The notes beneath the pieces are model-generated. The model was not told the DNA's origin, searched no databases, and worked only from the letters and a program-made list of their open reading frames with translations. A program made the position numbers and the translations under genes. From NCBI GenBank assembly GCA_910587625.1, contig CAJUMW010000016.1:1-38748 (forward strand): a stretch of DNA of 38,748 nucleotides. Direction: 5' to 3'. Below, piece after piece: positions 7,779 through 16,589 of the stretch. The DNA is from an uncultured Christensenellaceae bacterium (lineage in GTDB: Bacteria; Bacillota; Clostridia; Christensenellales; Borkfalkiaceae). How positions within the stretch are numbered: the stretch's first letter is position 1; each line of letters starts with the position of its first letter.

Positions 7779-8133
7779 AGTTTGCTGTTCCTCCGTTAAT
7801 GATTTTTATTTGATGCCAATCTGCTCCGATGCAGATATAACTCCGTGTTTCTTCGTCCCAACGGTACGATTCGTTTTCCACCACATCGATGTAAACCACC
7901 GCCGGGTTGCCTTGATTCGGAAAGGCAAATTTGCTAGGATACTGCTGCGGTTTGAGTTTTACCTCTATGGTTCGGGATTTGTTCCTTACCACCGTTTCGG
8001 TTACATCGTTTTCTATCCCTTGATATTTTTGCGAGATAGACCTTAACGCTTCGACCGACACGCACCCATCGCAGCCGTGTCCGTGACCGTGTTCGTGTTC
8101 ACAGTCGTGTTCGTGCCTGTTGCAATCATTCAC
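7768..8133 (-). CDS. Baseplate-associated protein with His/Cys-rich N-terminus
   Basis: A 121-residue protein. Residues 1-24 are extraordinarily rich in His, Cys and acidic residues (HEHDCEHEHGHGHGCDGC), which suggests metal binding. The remainder is a beta-rich domain with EVKLKPQQYPSKFAFP and a C-terminal SYICIGADWHQIKIINGG segment. Position between baseplate and fibre genes points to a small connector of the fibre, but that is inference. ATGA-type overlap upstream and an 11-bp overlap downstream show tight coupling with the fibre genes. The family is not one I can name. Confidence 0.7.
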   Translation of the reverse strand: MNDCNRHEHDCEHEHGHGHGCDGCVSVEALRSISQKYQGIENDVTETVVRNKSRTIEVKLKPQQYPSKFAFPNQGNPAVVYIDVVENESYRWDEETRSYICIGADWHQIKIINGGTANYGK

Positions 8134-8465
8134 TTTGCCACCACCTCCAATTCTTGACTCACAAGCGTGTATATTTCCTCGCCCAACCCTTCGATGTCAA
8201 TTGTCAGTTGCATTTGGAAGAGTAAGCAAGGCAGTCTTGCCGTTTCTTCGGGGAGCAACGTGATAACGAAACTATTGCCCCATTCCTTGCCGAAGTCCCT
8301 TGGGTACTCTCGCACGATTATCGGCTTTCGGTTCTTTCTACCTATCGTAAAAATAACCTTGTCCTTTTCGGTTATGATGTACCTCTCGTTATCGTTCAAA
8401 GGGATTACGACATTAAAAAAGGCGAAGCTCCGAGCCTCGCCTTGCACTATTACTTGCCGTTCCAT
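8130..8465 (-). CDS. Baseplate upper-protein-like virion component
   Basis: A 111-residue all-beta protein. It shows the pattern of small baseplate proteins of Gram-positive phages (BppU N-terminal-like): a first strand with VIVQGEARSFAFF, then DKVIFTIGRKNR, then FVITLLPEETARLP followed by MQLTIDIEG and EEIYTLVSQ. In that family the phrase 'LTPEET..LPxG.Y.Ydi.l' is typical, and here it is PEETARLPCLLFQMQ. It lies directly before the His-rich protein and after the large fibre-like gene. The role is inferred as a platform between tail tip and fibres. Confidence 0.7.
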   Translation of the reverse strand: MERQVIVQGEARSFAFFNVVIPLNDNERYIITEKDKVIFTIGRKNRKPIIVREYPRDFGKEWGNSFVITLLPEETARLPCLLFQMQLTIDIEGLGEEIYTLVSQELEVVAK

Positions 8466-8476
8466 TTCCGCCCCCT

Positions 8477-9865
8477 TTATTTCAGCACGTAAATGTTATA
8501 AATCGGCATCATTTCGATATACATTCCTGCGCTGTCAGACCATTCCACCGTAAGATAATTATCTTGCTTGCAGCTTACATTTATCGTCATACGATTTGTT
8601 GTATTATAATCAACTACTCCAACTTCTCCGCTATATGGAGCTGATGACAGGAATTCCAACTCCGAAGCCGTGGGATAGTCATATTCGCTTGTGAGCTGAT
8701 GCCAACCCGTCATTATGCCAAAGTCATTCGAAGAATAACCATCGTAAGTAAAGCCATAGACCATATTGCCATCAGGCGAATTGTAAAAGTAACATTCGCT
8801 GTTTGGGTCTTCGTTAACCTTTACGCTCATCGCCGTGAACTTAAACTCGTCCCCTTTCTTCAACCCCGGCACATAAACTGTTACGGAATTCGAGGTATAG
8901 TCGCCTTGGACTTGGAAATTATCAGCAGTTAGGAGTTGCCATGTCTTTGTTGTAGAACCGCCGCCCGATTCAGTATTGCTTTCTTTGCTGACTGCAGAAG
9001 TGTCGCCTATTTTATACAGCACAACTTCCGCTCCGCCCTCAAAATAACCCGAATCATTTGGCGCATAGTTTCCGTCACCGTCCTTTGATTCGTACATAGA
9101 AAAAGACATCGTTGTGTCAGTTACTTGACACTCAATCTGTATTTTTATACTGTCGCCCTCGTAAACGGCTGATACTCCGCTATAGCAACCTGCCTCTGCC
9201 CACTTTGAAATTGACAGCAAACCGCACCCCGAAACCCCATATATACTGCCACGGTTATGCCACCTAACATAGCACAAAAAAAGACCTTCCTTTAATGGAT
9301 AATTCGTTCTTAATCTATATTCGTATTTTGTCAACGACAGACCGCCGCCACCAATGTTCGGTTTATCTGTTAGGTCGTTATAGCTACCGCTTGTAGCAAC
9401 TTTATGCAGTCCTGTTACTTTGCTTGCAGAGACCGAATTTATCTTGGCGTCCGTTACGGCGCTGTCTTTAATCTTTGATGTTTCGACTGCGTTCGCCGCT
9501 ATCTTTACCGCTGTTACTGCACTTGTACCGAGTTTTGCCGTTGTTACTGCACCCGTTCCTATTTTTGCTGACGTTACCGCCGAGTTATCAATATCGTTTG
9601 TCCCTACCGTCCCCTTGAACGCTAATGCCCGAAGGTCGGCGAACCATTTGCGTATCTTCCCAAAAAATCCTTTCACCGTTTCTTTATCCCCCAAAGTTTC
9701 TCTAGTCGTAGCCTGTGTACTATTGACCTCCGCATCTTGCACTTGCTCGGTTGTTATTTTGGTTTCCTGCAAGTAACGCTCGTTCTCGGCAAGGGTATTA
9801 AAGATTTCAGGGACTACTTGGTCTTCTTTCTTGTAGTCGTTCTTCGGCTGCTTCCACGTTGCCAT
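8477..9865 (-). CDS. Large tail fibre / receptor-binding protein
   Basis: A 462-residue protein. I chose the ATG at 9865, which has GGAGG nine bases upstream; the upstream gene's TGA lies between that site and the start. Residues about 15-65 form an anchor (VVPEIFNTLAENERYLQE). Residues about 95-150 contain five imperfect repeats with the core 'NSAVT.AKIGTGAVTTAKL', a beta-helical shaft. A SYNDLTDKPNIGG motif, common in fibres, follows near 165-178. The last 270 residues are a Tyr-, Ser- and Gly-rich beta domain that I take to be the receptor-binding head. Confidence 0.8.
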   Translation of the reverse strand: MATWKQPKNDYKKEDQVVPEIFNTLAENERYLQETKITTEQVQDAEVNSTQATTRETLGDKETVKGFFGKIRKWFADLRALAFKGTVGTNDIDNSAVTSAKIGTGAVTTAKLGTSAVTAVKIAANAVETSKIKDSAVTDAKINSVSASKVTGLHKVATSGSYNDLTDKPNIGGGGLSLTKYEYRLRTNYPLKEGLFLCYVRWHNRGSIYGVSGCGLLSISKWAEAGCYSGVSAVYEGDSIKIQIECQVTDTTMSFSMYESKDGDGNYAPNDSGYFEGGAEVVLYKIGDTSAVSKESNTESGGGSTTKTWQLLTADNFQVQGDYTSNSVTVYVPGLKKGDEFKFTAMSVKVNEDPNSECYFYNSPDGNMVYGFTYDGYSSNDFGIMTGWHQLTSEYDYPTASELEFLSSAPYSGEVGVVDYNTTNRMTINVSCKQDNYLTVEWSDSAGMYIEMMPIYNIYVLK

Positions 9866-9869
9866 TTCG

Positions 9870-11651
9870 TCACCTCCCTTTCTTTCTGCCACGGGTTTCT
9901 TGTTTTAGTCCCCCGTCATAAGTGAATTTGTTGTACTCGCACAAAAGGCTTTCTTTGCCCCCAAAGCGGTCGGTACAGTCGTAGGCGGCTCCTACTTCGA
10001 GTTCTGGGTTTCCTCGCCACACAGCCGTTATTGTGCCTGCTCCTGCGCGCATTCGGTCTAGTAGTAGATTTGCCATGTACTCCGCTTGCTCATAACTCTG
10101 CACGAGTTCGCTTGTCGGGTGCTTGTACTCTACGATGCCATACATATAAATGCTCTCTTCATCTCGGACCGTTACCGTCCGCGTATTGATGTTTATTGCA
10201 TTCCCCGACACCGTAATGACCGCTGTCTGCGCAGTTCCCGTTGTGTTTCGCAGTTCGCAAGTACAAGAGTTTACACCGCTGTTAAACGACACTATCCGCA
10301 CCGCCGCATTGTTGCTTGCTGCGGTCGGATAGGCGACCTCCGATGTGTAGTCTATCGTCATCAGCTTCGTTTCGTTAGGTTCGAGCCGTATCTCTGGCTC
10401 TGCTACGTCTATGACATCGTCCTTTATGCTTATCTCGCAGTAGTCCACCGAAACGCTGTTTGAAAAGTCCGTCAGCGTGATGTTTGACTTGTAAGAAAAC
10501 ATATTGCCGGGGACGACTGCTATCGGACTCTTTTGGGGTTCTTCGTCCTCGCACTTGATTACGATTCGGTTCTCCCTATCCACGAATATCTTGCACAGTC
10601 CTGCGTTTGCGATTTCCTGCAAAGCGTCCCACCCCGTTGTTTTCGGCAGTAATGCCATATTGACAACGAAGTCTTTCAGCCTATCCGTGATTTGGTACTC
10701 CAACTTGGTCATTCCCATTGTGGTTAGTATGTCCTCGGCGATCTCGTAAAGCGTGGTATTCTCGACTAACGGAAAGCCGACATAGGTCTTAATCTGCAAT
10801 CGCATAAGCCTATCGGTTGCGGTGCATTTTACCCATTGGCTGTCCTGCGGTATATCCCACTCATCGGAGTAGAAAACGCCGAGCGGTTTATACTCTATCT
10901 CGCCGTTTTTCTCTACCCCTATGTATGGGTACAGTTTTCGGTCAAGGAGCATAAGCGTCCGCAAGTACCCCTTATCGAATTTTCGCTCTTCGTTGTAAAT
11001 GCTGACCGTCATCGAATCGGAGTTTATGTTGTAGTTGCCCTCGGACGAACAGAGTTCTTCGCCGACCTCAAACGAGAGCAATGCATCGCCCTCGTAGGTT
11101 TCGTACACCCTTTCGTAACACCGTAAGATTTTCGCCACGGCATTGGGATGACTCCACTTTTCAATGGTTAGCCTTACCGCCGTGATGTCGGATATTTTAG
11201 GCGCTATTACAAACTCCACCTCGGTGTTACCCTTGATGGTGTCGGTTTGTACTATTGTCCCGTTTTTCTTATACGATAGTGTAAAGTCCACGGGGTATTG
11301 GTTGAGTTTCTTATCGCCGATTATCCGCCAATAGATTATCGGTCGCATATTGAATGTGAGTTCTATGTACGGCTTGTTTACGTACACTCCGTTTTCATCT
11401 GCTCCCTTGTCGCTCCACCACCCCACGACTAGGTCATCGCCCATCATTTGGAACGTGCCGTCCAACGTGGAGTTTCCGTCCATCGTGCAGGCTTTGACCG
11501 TTGGTTCGCTCGGTAAGTGATAGACCTCTATCGGGTGGCTTATCTTCGAGTTTCCGCTGACCGCCACCTTGACATCTCGGCTCAATTCTTCGTCTGCATA
11601 TACAATTTCCACTTTCCCGTAAACCCTACGGGGATTGTTCGAGTATTCCAT
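9870..11651 (-). CDS. Tail-tip / baseplate protein (Tal or distal tail-like)
   Basis: A 593-residue protein, encoded after the tape measure and the small tail protein as is usual for the tail hub. The first 200 residues are beta-rich. Residues 280-400 contain a section with CTATDRLMRLQI, YEIAEDILTTMGM and ALQEIANAGLCKIFVD, which is the hub-type fold seen in tail-associated proteins that form the hub at the tail end. The C-terminus is basic (ETRGRKKGR). No peptidase or lysozyme motif is visible, so I would not call it a tail lysin. Confidence 0.75.
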   Translation of the reverse strand: MEYSNNPRRVYGKVEIVYADEELSRDVKVAVSGNSKISHPIEVYHLPSEPTVKACTMDGNSTLDGTFQMMGDDLVVGWWSDKGADENGVYVNKPYIELTFNMRPIIYWRIIGDKKLNQYPVDFTLSYKKNGTIVQTDTIKGNTEVEFVIAPKISDITAVRLTIEKWSHPNAVAKILRCYERVYETYEGDALLSFEVGEELCSSEGNYNINSDSMTVSIYNEERKFDKGYLRTLMLLDRKLYPYIGVEKNGEIEYKPLGVFYSDEWDIPQDSQWVKCTATDRLMRLQIKTYVGFPLVENTTLYEIAEDILTTMGMTKLEYQITDRLKDFVVNMALLPKTTGWDALQEIANAGLCKIFVDRENRIVIKCEDEEPQKSPIAVVPGNMFSYKSNITLTDFSNSVSVDYCEISIKDDVIDVAEPEIRLEPNETKLMTIDYTSEVAYPTAASNNAAVRIVSFNSGVNSCTCELRNTTGTAQTAVITVSGNAININTRTVTVRDEESIYMYGIVEYKHPTSELVQSYEQAEYMANLLLDRMRAGAGTITAVWRGNPELEVGAAYDCTDRFGGKESLLCEYNKFTYDGGLKQETRGRKKGR

Positions 11652-11654
11652 AGG

Positions 11655-12011
11655 CTATCTCTCCGTAAAGGTTACCGACACGCTTTTCCACATAATCTTG
11701 CCTTTCGCCCAATCATAGTGGGGTTGGTACGTTATACCCTCCGACCGTGCTGTCATCGTTACAAGACTGCCTGTGCTGTTATCGTGGAATGCTATCTCGG
11801 CGAATATATCTCCGCCGATGGCTTTCGTGAGTGTGGTCATATCTTCTTTTGAAAGGTACTCCCAACTCACGTCCACCTTGCGTTTCGTGCCTACGATGTC
11901 GATGACCATTGTCCCGTCCACCGTCCGCTCCGCCTTATCGAGTATCTCTGGCGATACGGTTATATCCGTGGGTGCTTTTATTTTCTTGTTATTCACTTTG
12001 AAAAAATCCAT
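11655..12011 (-). CDS. Small tail protein, DUF6711-like
   Basis: A 118-residue beta-rich protein. It starts MDFFKVNNKKIKAPTDI and contains the segment RKVDVSWEYLSKEDMTTL, which I recall from the DUF6711 group of phage tail proteins. It lies between the tape measure and the tail-tip gene, where the distal tail protein is usually encoded. A structural role at the tail end is inferred. Confidence 0.75.
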   Translation of the reverse strand: MDFFKVNNKKIKAPTDITVSPEILDKAERTVDGTMVIDIVGTKRKVDVSWEYLSKEDMTTLTKAIGGDIFAEIAFHDNSTGSLVTMTARSEGITYQPHYDWAKGKIMWKSVSVTFTER

Positions 12012-12012
12012 T

Positions 12013-14703
12013 TTACACCCCCTGTAGATTTACGCCGTTTCGTTTGTATTCTCTCGACAGCTTCGGCAGCATAAGCCGTGCAAAGGTCTGCCCGTCTATC
12101 TGCATCACGAGTTCCTTTTCGTCTGCTCCGCCCATTCCGTTCATCGCCATAATTCCTTGCAATAAACCATTTAATAGGTCGCCGTTAGGACTTGTTCCTG
12201 TCCCTACCATTGCTTGGTTCGGCGAAGTTACTAGTCCGAGTGTGTTCGCTACTTCGATTGCGGCTCTTTGCATCATCGGTATGTCTTCGTACATTCCCTG
12301 CGCCATCATGTCCATTAGGTTAGGTATCCACTCGTCAGCCGTATGCCCCGGACCTTTCTTGGTCGGTGAGCCGAACCCTAGGAAGTCGGCGATTGATTGT
12401 CCAACGCTCTTGACTCCGTCCACTACCCAATTCCACGCACTTTGTATTCCGTCCCCGATATTCGAGATTAGGTTTTTACCCCAATTAAATGCGTCTTTGA
12501 ATAGATTCGTGAAAAAGTCGCCGATGCTTGAAAACAGACCTGTGATTTTGTCCCAAATCCATCCGCACATCGAGCAGATTCCGTCCCAAATATTCTTGAA
12601 AAATCCGCTGACCCCTTCCCATACCTTTTTGAAAATGTTGCCTATCGTTTCTCCGCAGTTACCGAAGAAGGACACAAGGTTCTCGCCGAACCCCTTGATA
12701 AACTCCCAAATGCCGAGGAAGATGTTTTTTATTCCCGACCAGATATTGCTTGCAAAACTCTGCATATACTCCCAAGCAGACGACCAATCTCCGCGTAAAA
12801 GCGCACACACGACTTTGATGATGTCAAGGATTGCACTTGCCACGTCGATAACCGCTTCGAGGAACGGTCCGAGTGCCTCTATTATCGCTCCGAGAACGCT
12901 CGACACCACACCCCATAAGGTCATAACCAATCCGCCTATCAAATCAAAAATCGGTTTCAGGGTTTCGTATAATTGCACGATGGTGTCCCAAAGCGATGCG
13001 AACAAGGCTTTCAGCTTTTCCCATATCGGTCGGACATACGAGAAGAATTTGTTTAATGCGTCCCCTATAATGCTGAATGCACTCTTCACGCACATCCAAA
13101 TGTTCGTGAAAATGGTTTTGACCGTATTCCATATCTTTTCGCCGTTGGTTTCCCAAAACTTGCGAATGCCCGTTACGACATCGATGATTACGTCTTTGAC
13201 GAAGTTCCAAACCTTGACCACAAACGGCTTAATTTTGTTGAAGACGGTCTTGATAACTTTCCAAATGGCTTTGACTGCGGACACCACTTTGTTTATGAGC
13301 TTCTGCCCGTTCTTCGCCCACCATTCTTTTATCGCTTCAACCGCTTTGAGAATGGTTGCCTTGACCTTTTCCCATATCTTGGTTACTGCGTTTCGGAAGT
13401 CTTCGTTGGTCTTCCATAGGTAAGTAACCACGCCAACCACCGCTGCTATGGCGGCTATAATCAGTCCTACTTTCGAGAACAGCAAAGACCCGACTTTCAT
13501 AATCGTGCCAACGCTCCCGATGAGTTTTCCAACCACCAAAAGGAGCGGTCCTATCGCCGCCGCCAAGAGTGCAATGGTTACGATGTTCTTCTTCGTACCC
13601 ATTGACAACCCCATAAGTTTTGCGGTCAGAGGTGTAATGTACTTTTGGATGAACTGTCGGATTATCGGTATCAGCACATCGCCAAACGATATCGCTATTT
13701 CCTCCAACTCCGATTTCAGTATCTTTACTTGACCTTGTAAGGTGTTGAGCTGCGTTGCTGCCATCTCCGACGCTTTATTCGTTCCAGTGATTGACTCGGT
13801 CATATCCCGAACGGCATCTCCGCCTGCGGACATAAGCGCAAGCATACCGGGACCTGCCCTTGCTCCGAATACTTTCATTGCTTGGGCGGTGTCCATTCCT
13901 GCATTGCCGAGTCTATCGATTATCGTGGCGAGGTCATTGGTCGCAGGGTTCACATCGTCAAATGTCAACCCCAATTCTTCGAACACGCCAAGGGCTGCGG
14001 CTGACGGATTCATAAGTGCTACTAGCGACTGTCGCAAGGATGTGCCTGCGGTCGAGCCGTCATATCCTGCGTTGTACAACACGGACAGCGCACCCGTTAC
14101 TTCTTCAATTGAGTATCCTAGGCTGTTAGCGACTGGTCCGACATAACCCATTGAGTTGGATAACTTATCCATATTCGCCATTGAATTGCCTATCGCTGAT
14201 GCAAATACGTTAGTTACCCTTTCCGCTTGGTTTGCCTCCAACCCGAACTGATTCAGCGTGGATATAACCGTGTCGGTAGTGAATGCAAGGTCGCTCTGGG
14301 TTGCCGATGCAAGGTTAAGGGTTGCCTCTATGGAGTCTGCCATTTGGTCAACCTTATAGCCTGCCGATGCCATGTAGTATAAAGCATCCGCCGCATCGCT
14401 TGCCGAGAATACCGTCTTACTACCCATCTCTCTGGCGAGAGCGGTCATTCGTTTGAGTTCGTCCCCTGTTGCACCTGCGACCGATGCCGCATTCGCCATT
14501 GATTGCTCAAAGGTCTGCGACACTTTGACCGCCGCCGTTCCTAATGCCACAAGCGGTGCTGTTATGCTTGCCGTGAGCTTCGTTCCTGCTTTTGTAAACG
14601 CTGCCGACACCTTTTGTATTTTCTTTTGTGCGTCTTGTAACCCTTTCGAGAGCGAGGATATATCCGCCGCTATTTTCACGACTAGGTTTCTAATAACCGC
14701 CAT
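12013..14703 (-). CDS. Tail tape measure protein (TP901 family)
   Basis: An 896-residue protein that sets tail length and is ejected during infection. The first 60 residues are a coiled-coil start (AADISSLSKGLQDAQKKIQK), followed at about 75-310 by the conserved TP901 core with STAGTSLRQSLVALMNPSAAA. Hydrophobic segments follow at about 355-430. From 430 to 760 there are many amphipathic Trp- and Phe-rich repeats (IWEKVK, KEWWAKNG, NIWDGICSM). The end has the FGSPTKKGPGH motif. By the usual 1.5 angstrom per residue, the tail would be roughly 130 nm. GGAGG precedes the ATG. Confidence 0.95.
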   Translation of the reverse strand: MAVIRNLVVKIAADISSLSKGLQDAQKKIQKVSAAFTKAGTKLTASITAPLVALGTAAVKVSQTFEQSMANAASVAGATGDELKRMTALAREMGSKTVFSASDAADALYYMASAGYKVDQMADSIEATLNLASATQSDLAFTTDTVISTLNQFGLEANQAERVTNVFASAIGNSMANMDKLSNSMGYVGPVANSLGYSIEEVTGALSVLYNAGYDGSTAGTSLRQSLVALMNPSAAALGVFEELGLTFDDVNPATNDLATIIDRLGNAGMDTAQAMKVFGARAGPGMLALMSAGGDAVRDMTESITGTNKASEMAATQLNTLQGQVKILKSELEEIAISFGDVLIPIIRQFIQKYITPLTAKLMGLSMGTKKNIVTIALLAAAIGPLLLVVGKLIGSVGTIMKVGSLLFSKVGLIIAAIAAVVGVVTYLWKTNEDFRNAVTKIWEKVKATILKAVEAIKEWWAKNGQKLINKVVSAVKAIWKVIKTVFNKIKPFVVKVWNFVKDVIIDVVTGIRKFWETNGEKIWNTVKTIFTNIWMCVKSAFSIIGDALNKFFSYVRPIWEKLKALFASLWDTIVQLYETLKPIFDLIGGLVMTLWGVVSSVLGAIIEALGPFLEAVIDVASAILDIIKVVCALLRGDWSSAWEYMQSFASNIWSGIKNIFLGIWEFIKGFGENLVSFFGNCGETIGNIFKKVWEGVSGFFKNIWDGICSMCGWIWDKITGLFSSIGDFFTNLFKDAFNWGKNLISNIGDGIQSAWNWVVDGVKSVGQSIADFLGFGSPTKKGPGHTADEWIPNLMDMMAQGMYEDIPMMQRAAIEVANTLGLVTSPNQAMVGTGTSPNGDLLNGLLQGIMAMNGMGGADEKELVMQIDGQTFARLMLPKLSREYKRNGVNLQGV

Positions 14704-14716
14704 ATCCTCACCTCCC

Positions 14717-14992
14717 TTATTTGATTATGACGCCCTTTGCCGCCGCCATTGCTTTTAGTATCGCATCGCTTTTATTGCTTGCCTTTTGGTTCGGTTTTTT
14801 CCTTGCCTCTTTCAGCAACTTTTCAAGCCGAGGCAGTTTCCGTTGCCGTGCAAGAGCTTCCGTGTGCCAAGCAAGACACAGCAGATTTTCAAACTCGTTT
14901 TGGTCTGCTTTCTTTTTCTGCTTGGCTATAAGTGCTAGCTCATACGGTGTGTATTCCCCAACCTTTAATGGATCAACTCCCCACGCTACCAC
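14717..14992 (-). CDS. Tail assembly chaperone, T part of the G-T frameshift product
   Basis: This frame encodes a very basic segment (KKPNQKASNKSD) after the motif WGVDPLKVGEYTPYELALIA. The GTG at 14992 has no ribosome site. The same frame stays open upstream to the run GGGGGAAAAG at 15034-15043, where a -1 shift from the upstream gene would enter it. The expected fusion is about 210 residues. This is the layout of lambda gpG/gpGT, in which the fusion protein binds tail tube and tape measure during assembly. I therefore read this as the C-terminal half of a frameshift product and not as a free gene. Confidence 0.8.
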   Translation of the reverse strand: MVAWGVDPLKVGEYTPYELALIAKQKKKADQNEFENLLCLAWHTEALARQRKLPRLEKLLKEARKKPNQKASNKSDAILKAMAAAKGVIIK

Positions 14993-15030
14993 GGCTTGTT
15001 CGGATAATGCGAATAAGTCAAAAGCGGCGG

Positions 15031-15354
15031 TTACTTTTCCCCCGGCGTTGCAGTTGCGGTCTGCGCCGTCTTCTCTCCGCCGAACGCTGCGGTCAGAGCT
15101 TCGCCGATTTTCTCCGCTATCTCATTAAGGTCGGAATACTCGTCTATCAAATCGCCAACCTTTTCGGGTGTCAAAGTGTTGTCTTCGTGGTACAGTCCGC
15201 CGTACACGATGGCAAGCAAATCTTTGATGCCAACTCTGTTAAGGTCAAGCGCAAGAATGGACTTGCCCGTGATGTCTTCGATTTTCGCCAAGGCATTCAT
15301 ACCGTAGCGAAGTGTTCTCGGTTTGTCGAGGTTAATTGTTACGCCTTTCTTCAT
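15031..15354 (-). CDS. Tail assembly chaperone, G part
   Basis: A 107-residue protein directly after the tail tube gene and before the tape measure gene, the classic place for the tail assembly chaperone. It begins MKKGVTINLDKPRTLRYGMNA, has a central helical region (VGDLIDEYSDLNEIAEKIG) and ends in a flexible Ala/Thr-rich tail (TATPGEK) that holds the slippery sequence. GGAGG precedes the ATG. The last codons overlap the -1 frame that continues as the T part. In lambda, gpG alone and gpGT are made at a fixed ratio and coat the tape measure; I infer the same here. Confidence 0.85.
   Translation of the reverse strand: MKKGVTINLDKPRTLRYGMNALAKIEDITGKSILALDLNRVGIKDLLAIVYGGLYHEDNTLTPEKVGDLIDEYSDLNEIAEKIGEALTAAFGGEKTAQTATATPGEK
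15034..15043 (-). promoter_or_regulatory. Probable -1 ribosomal frameshift site
   Basis: The minus strand reads GGGGGAAAAG immediately before the TAA of the tail chaperone gene. In the zero frame the codons are GGG GAA AAG TAA; after a -1 slip they become GGG GGA AAA GTA ACC, which opens the downstream frame. GGG re-pairs perfectly, and AAG to AAA is tolerated. The site resembles the lambda G-T slippery run GGGAAAG. Confidence 0.7.
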
Positions 15355-15369
15355 TTATCGTTCCTCCGT

Positions 15370-15771
15370 TTATTCCGCTGTTTCAAAGGTCAGCGCACCC
15401 GTACCCGTAAATTCGATGCTGATTGATACAACATCGTCCACGGGGTCTTCGATTGACAGACTGTTTATGAATGCCTCGCCCTTGTAGTAGTTCGTCCCGT
15501 CCACGTAAAGTTTGACCGTTACGGTCGTACCGTTTAGGAACGCATCTTGTAAGGCTTGCTGTCCGTCTGCATCCACGGGTACTTCGTAGTCGCCCTCGCT
15601 CGATGCCGACCATTCTTTTAAGCCCGTGATATAGTTCTTCCAATCGTCACCGAGTGCGGTCGTTTCAAGCGTATCCAAAGACAGTTCAAGCGACCAATTC
15701 TTGATGCCTACGACTTTCTTGGTTGCCGATTCTCCAATGACTACTTTGCCGTTTTTACCTGCTACCGCCAT
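15370..15771 (-). CDS. Major tail tube protein (TP901-1 type)
   Basis: A 133-residue protein that forms the tail tube. The start MAVAGKNGKVVIGES and the section IKNWSLELSLDTLETTALGDDWK followed by LKEWSASSEGDYEV are typical of the TP901-1 and SPP1-like major tail proteins. The C-terminus alternates beta strands (DDVVSISIEFTGTGALTF). Placed between tail completion genes and the chaperone, as expected. I am confident in the assignment. Confidence 0.92.
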   Translation of the reverse strand: MAVAGKNGKVVIGESATKKVVGIKNWSLELSLDTLETTALGDDWKNYITGLKEWSASSEGDYEVPVDADGQQALQDAFLNGTTVTVKLYVDGTNYYKGEAFINSLSIEDPVDDVVSISIEFTGTGALTFETAE

Positions 15772-15783
15772 ATTTGCCTCCTA

Positions 15784-16191
15784 TTATTCGTTAAAATGAA
15801 ATTCAAACTCGATGCTCGACATATACTCGTTAGTATCGAATTTTAGAGCCGTGTTCCCGTTGTATTCGTAATCGGACTTTATGAACACGGCTTGTATTGT
15901 TAGTCCGCACATATCCCCGTGGTAATCTTGGAAGATTCGCTTTACCTGCCGGGAGAGTTCTCTTGCCTTTTTGTACGTTTCTCCGTGGCAGACGAATTGT
16001 ATCGTTTGTCGCACGAACCCCGTGTCACCTTGTAATGCGGATTCGTAATTCGCTAGAACTGGTGAGTACACTATGGCAGGCAACGGCGCATCTTCGGGCA
16101 ATACAATCGGATATATGCGACATCCAACGCTGCGAGAAATGCTAAAATCCGAACACAGTTTCTCATAGACTGCTTGGCATATATCTTTCAT
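15784..16191 (-). CDS. Tail terminator / completion protein (DUF3168-like)
   Basis: A 135-residue protein. It starts with a helix (MKDICQAVYEKLC), then CRIYPIVLPEDAPLPAIVYSPV, a pattern of DUF3168/gp17-type tail completion proteins, and has a beta-rich end (SSIEFEFHFNE). It lies directly before the tail tube gene and overlaps the upstream HK97 gp10-like gene by four bases. These proteins form the ring at the head-proximal end of the tail. Confidence 0.85.
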   Translation of the reverse strand: MKDICQAVYEKLCSDFSISRSVGCRIYPIVLPEDAPLPAIVYSPVLANYESALQGDTGFVRQTIQFVCHGETYKKARELSRQVKRIFQDYHGDMCGLTIQAVFIKSDYEYNGNTALKFDTNEYMSSIEFEFHFNE

Positions 16192-16589
16192 ATTGACCTC
16201 CCAACAGCCTTGGATATCTCCGACACGATTGCCTCATTGATTTGATTTTGGTTATCGTCCACGGCATTCCGCAGAAACGGATTCGCAGGTCTGCCCCTTG
16301 CTCCGAGTTCAACGTGTGTTCCGTATTTGAGCGACTTGTCATAATCCACCTGCACAGTCGCTTTGACCTTGGTTGCTTTACCTTCGGTAAGATGCAGACT
16401 CTGCTTTAGTGCGCCCGTATCCACAGGACAGTTTCGCTTGGCATCTTCTAATGCGATTTTACCGCCTGCCTTTGCCCCCTGCATCATCACGCTTACCGCT
16501 GCATCCTCCATTGCTTTGAGGTCTTTCACAAGCGCACTTGCACCCTCTATCGTTGTTTTGACTTTCCTTTGCTTTGCGCTGTAACCCAT
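16188..16589 (-). CDS. HK97 gp10-like tail-joining protein
   Basis: A 133-residue protein. The motif AKRNCPVDTGALKQSLHL and the later GTHVELGARGRPANPFLRNA are the signature of the HK97 gp10/ TIGR01725 family, needed for joining head and tail. AAGGAG precedes the ATG at 16589. The start lies 131 bp inside the frame of the upstream head-closure gene, an unusually long overlap. Confidence 0.92.
   Translation of the reverse strand: MGYSAKQRKVKTTIEGASALVKDLKAMEDAAVSVMMQGAKAGGKIALEDAKRNCPVDTGALKQSLHLTEGKATKVKATVQVDYDKSLKYGTHVELGARGRPANPFLRNAVDDNQNQINEAIVSEISKAVGRSI

Noticed and set aside
12044..13423. A long open frame on the plus strand opposite the tape measure gene
   Set aside because: It mirrors the repeats and codon pattern of the tape measure gene and has no ribosome site or recognisable protein.
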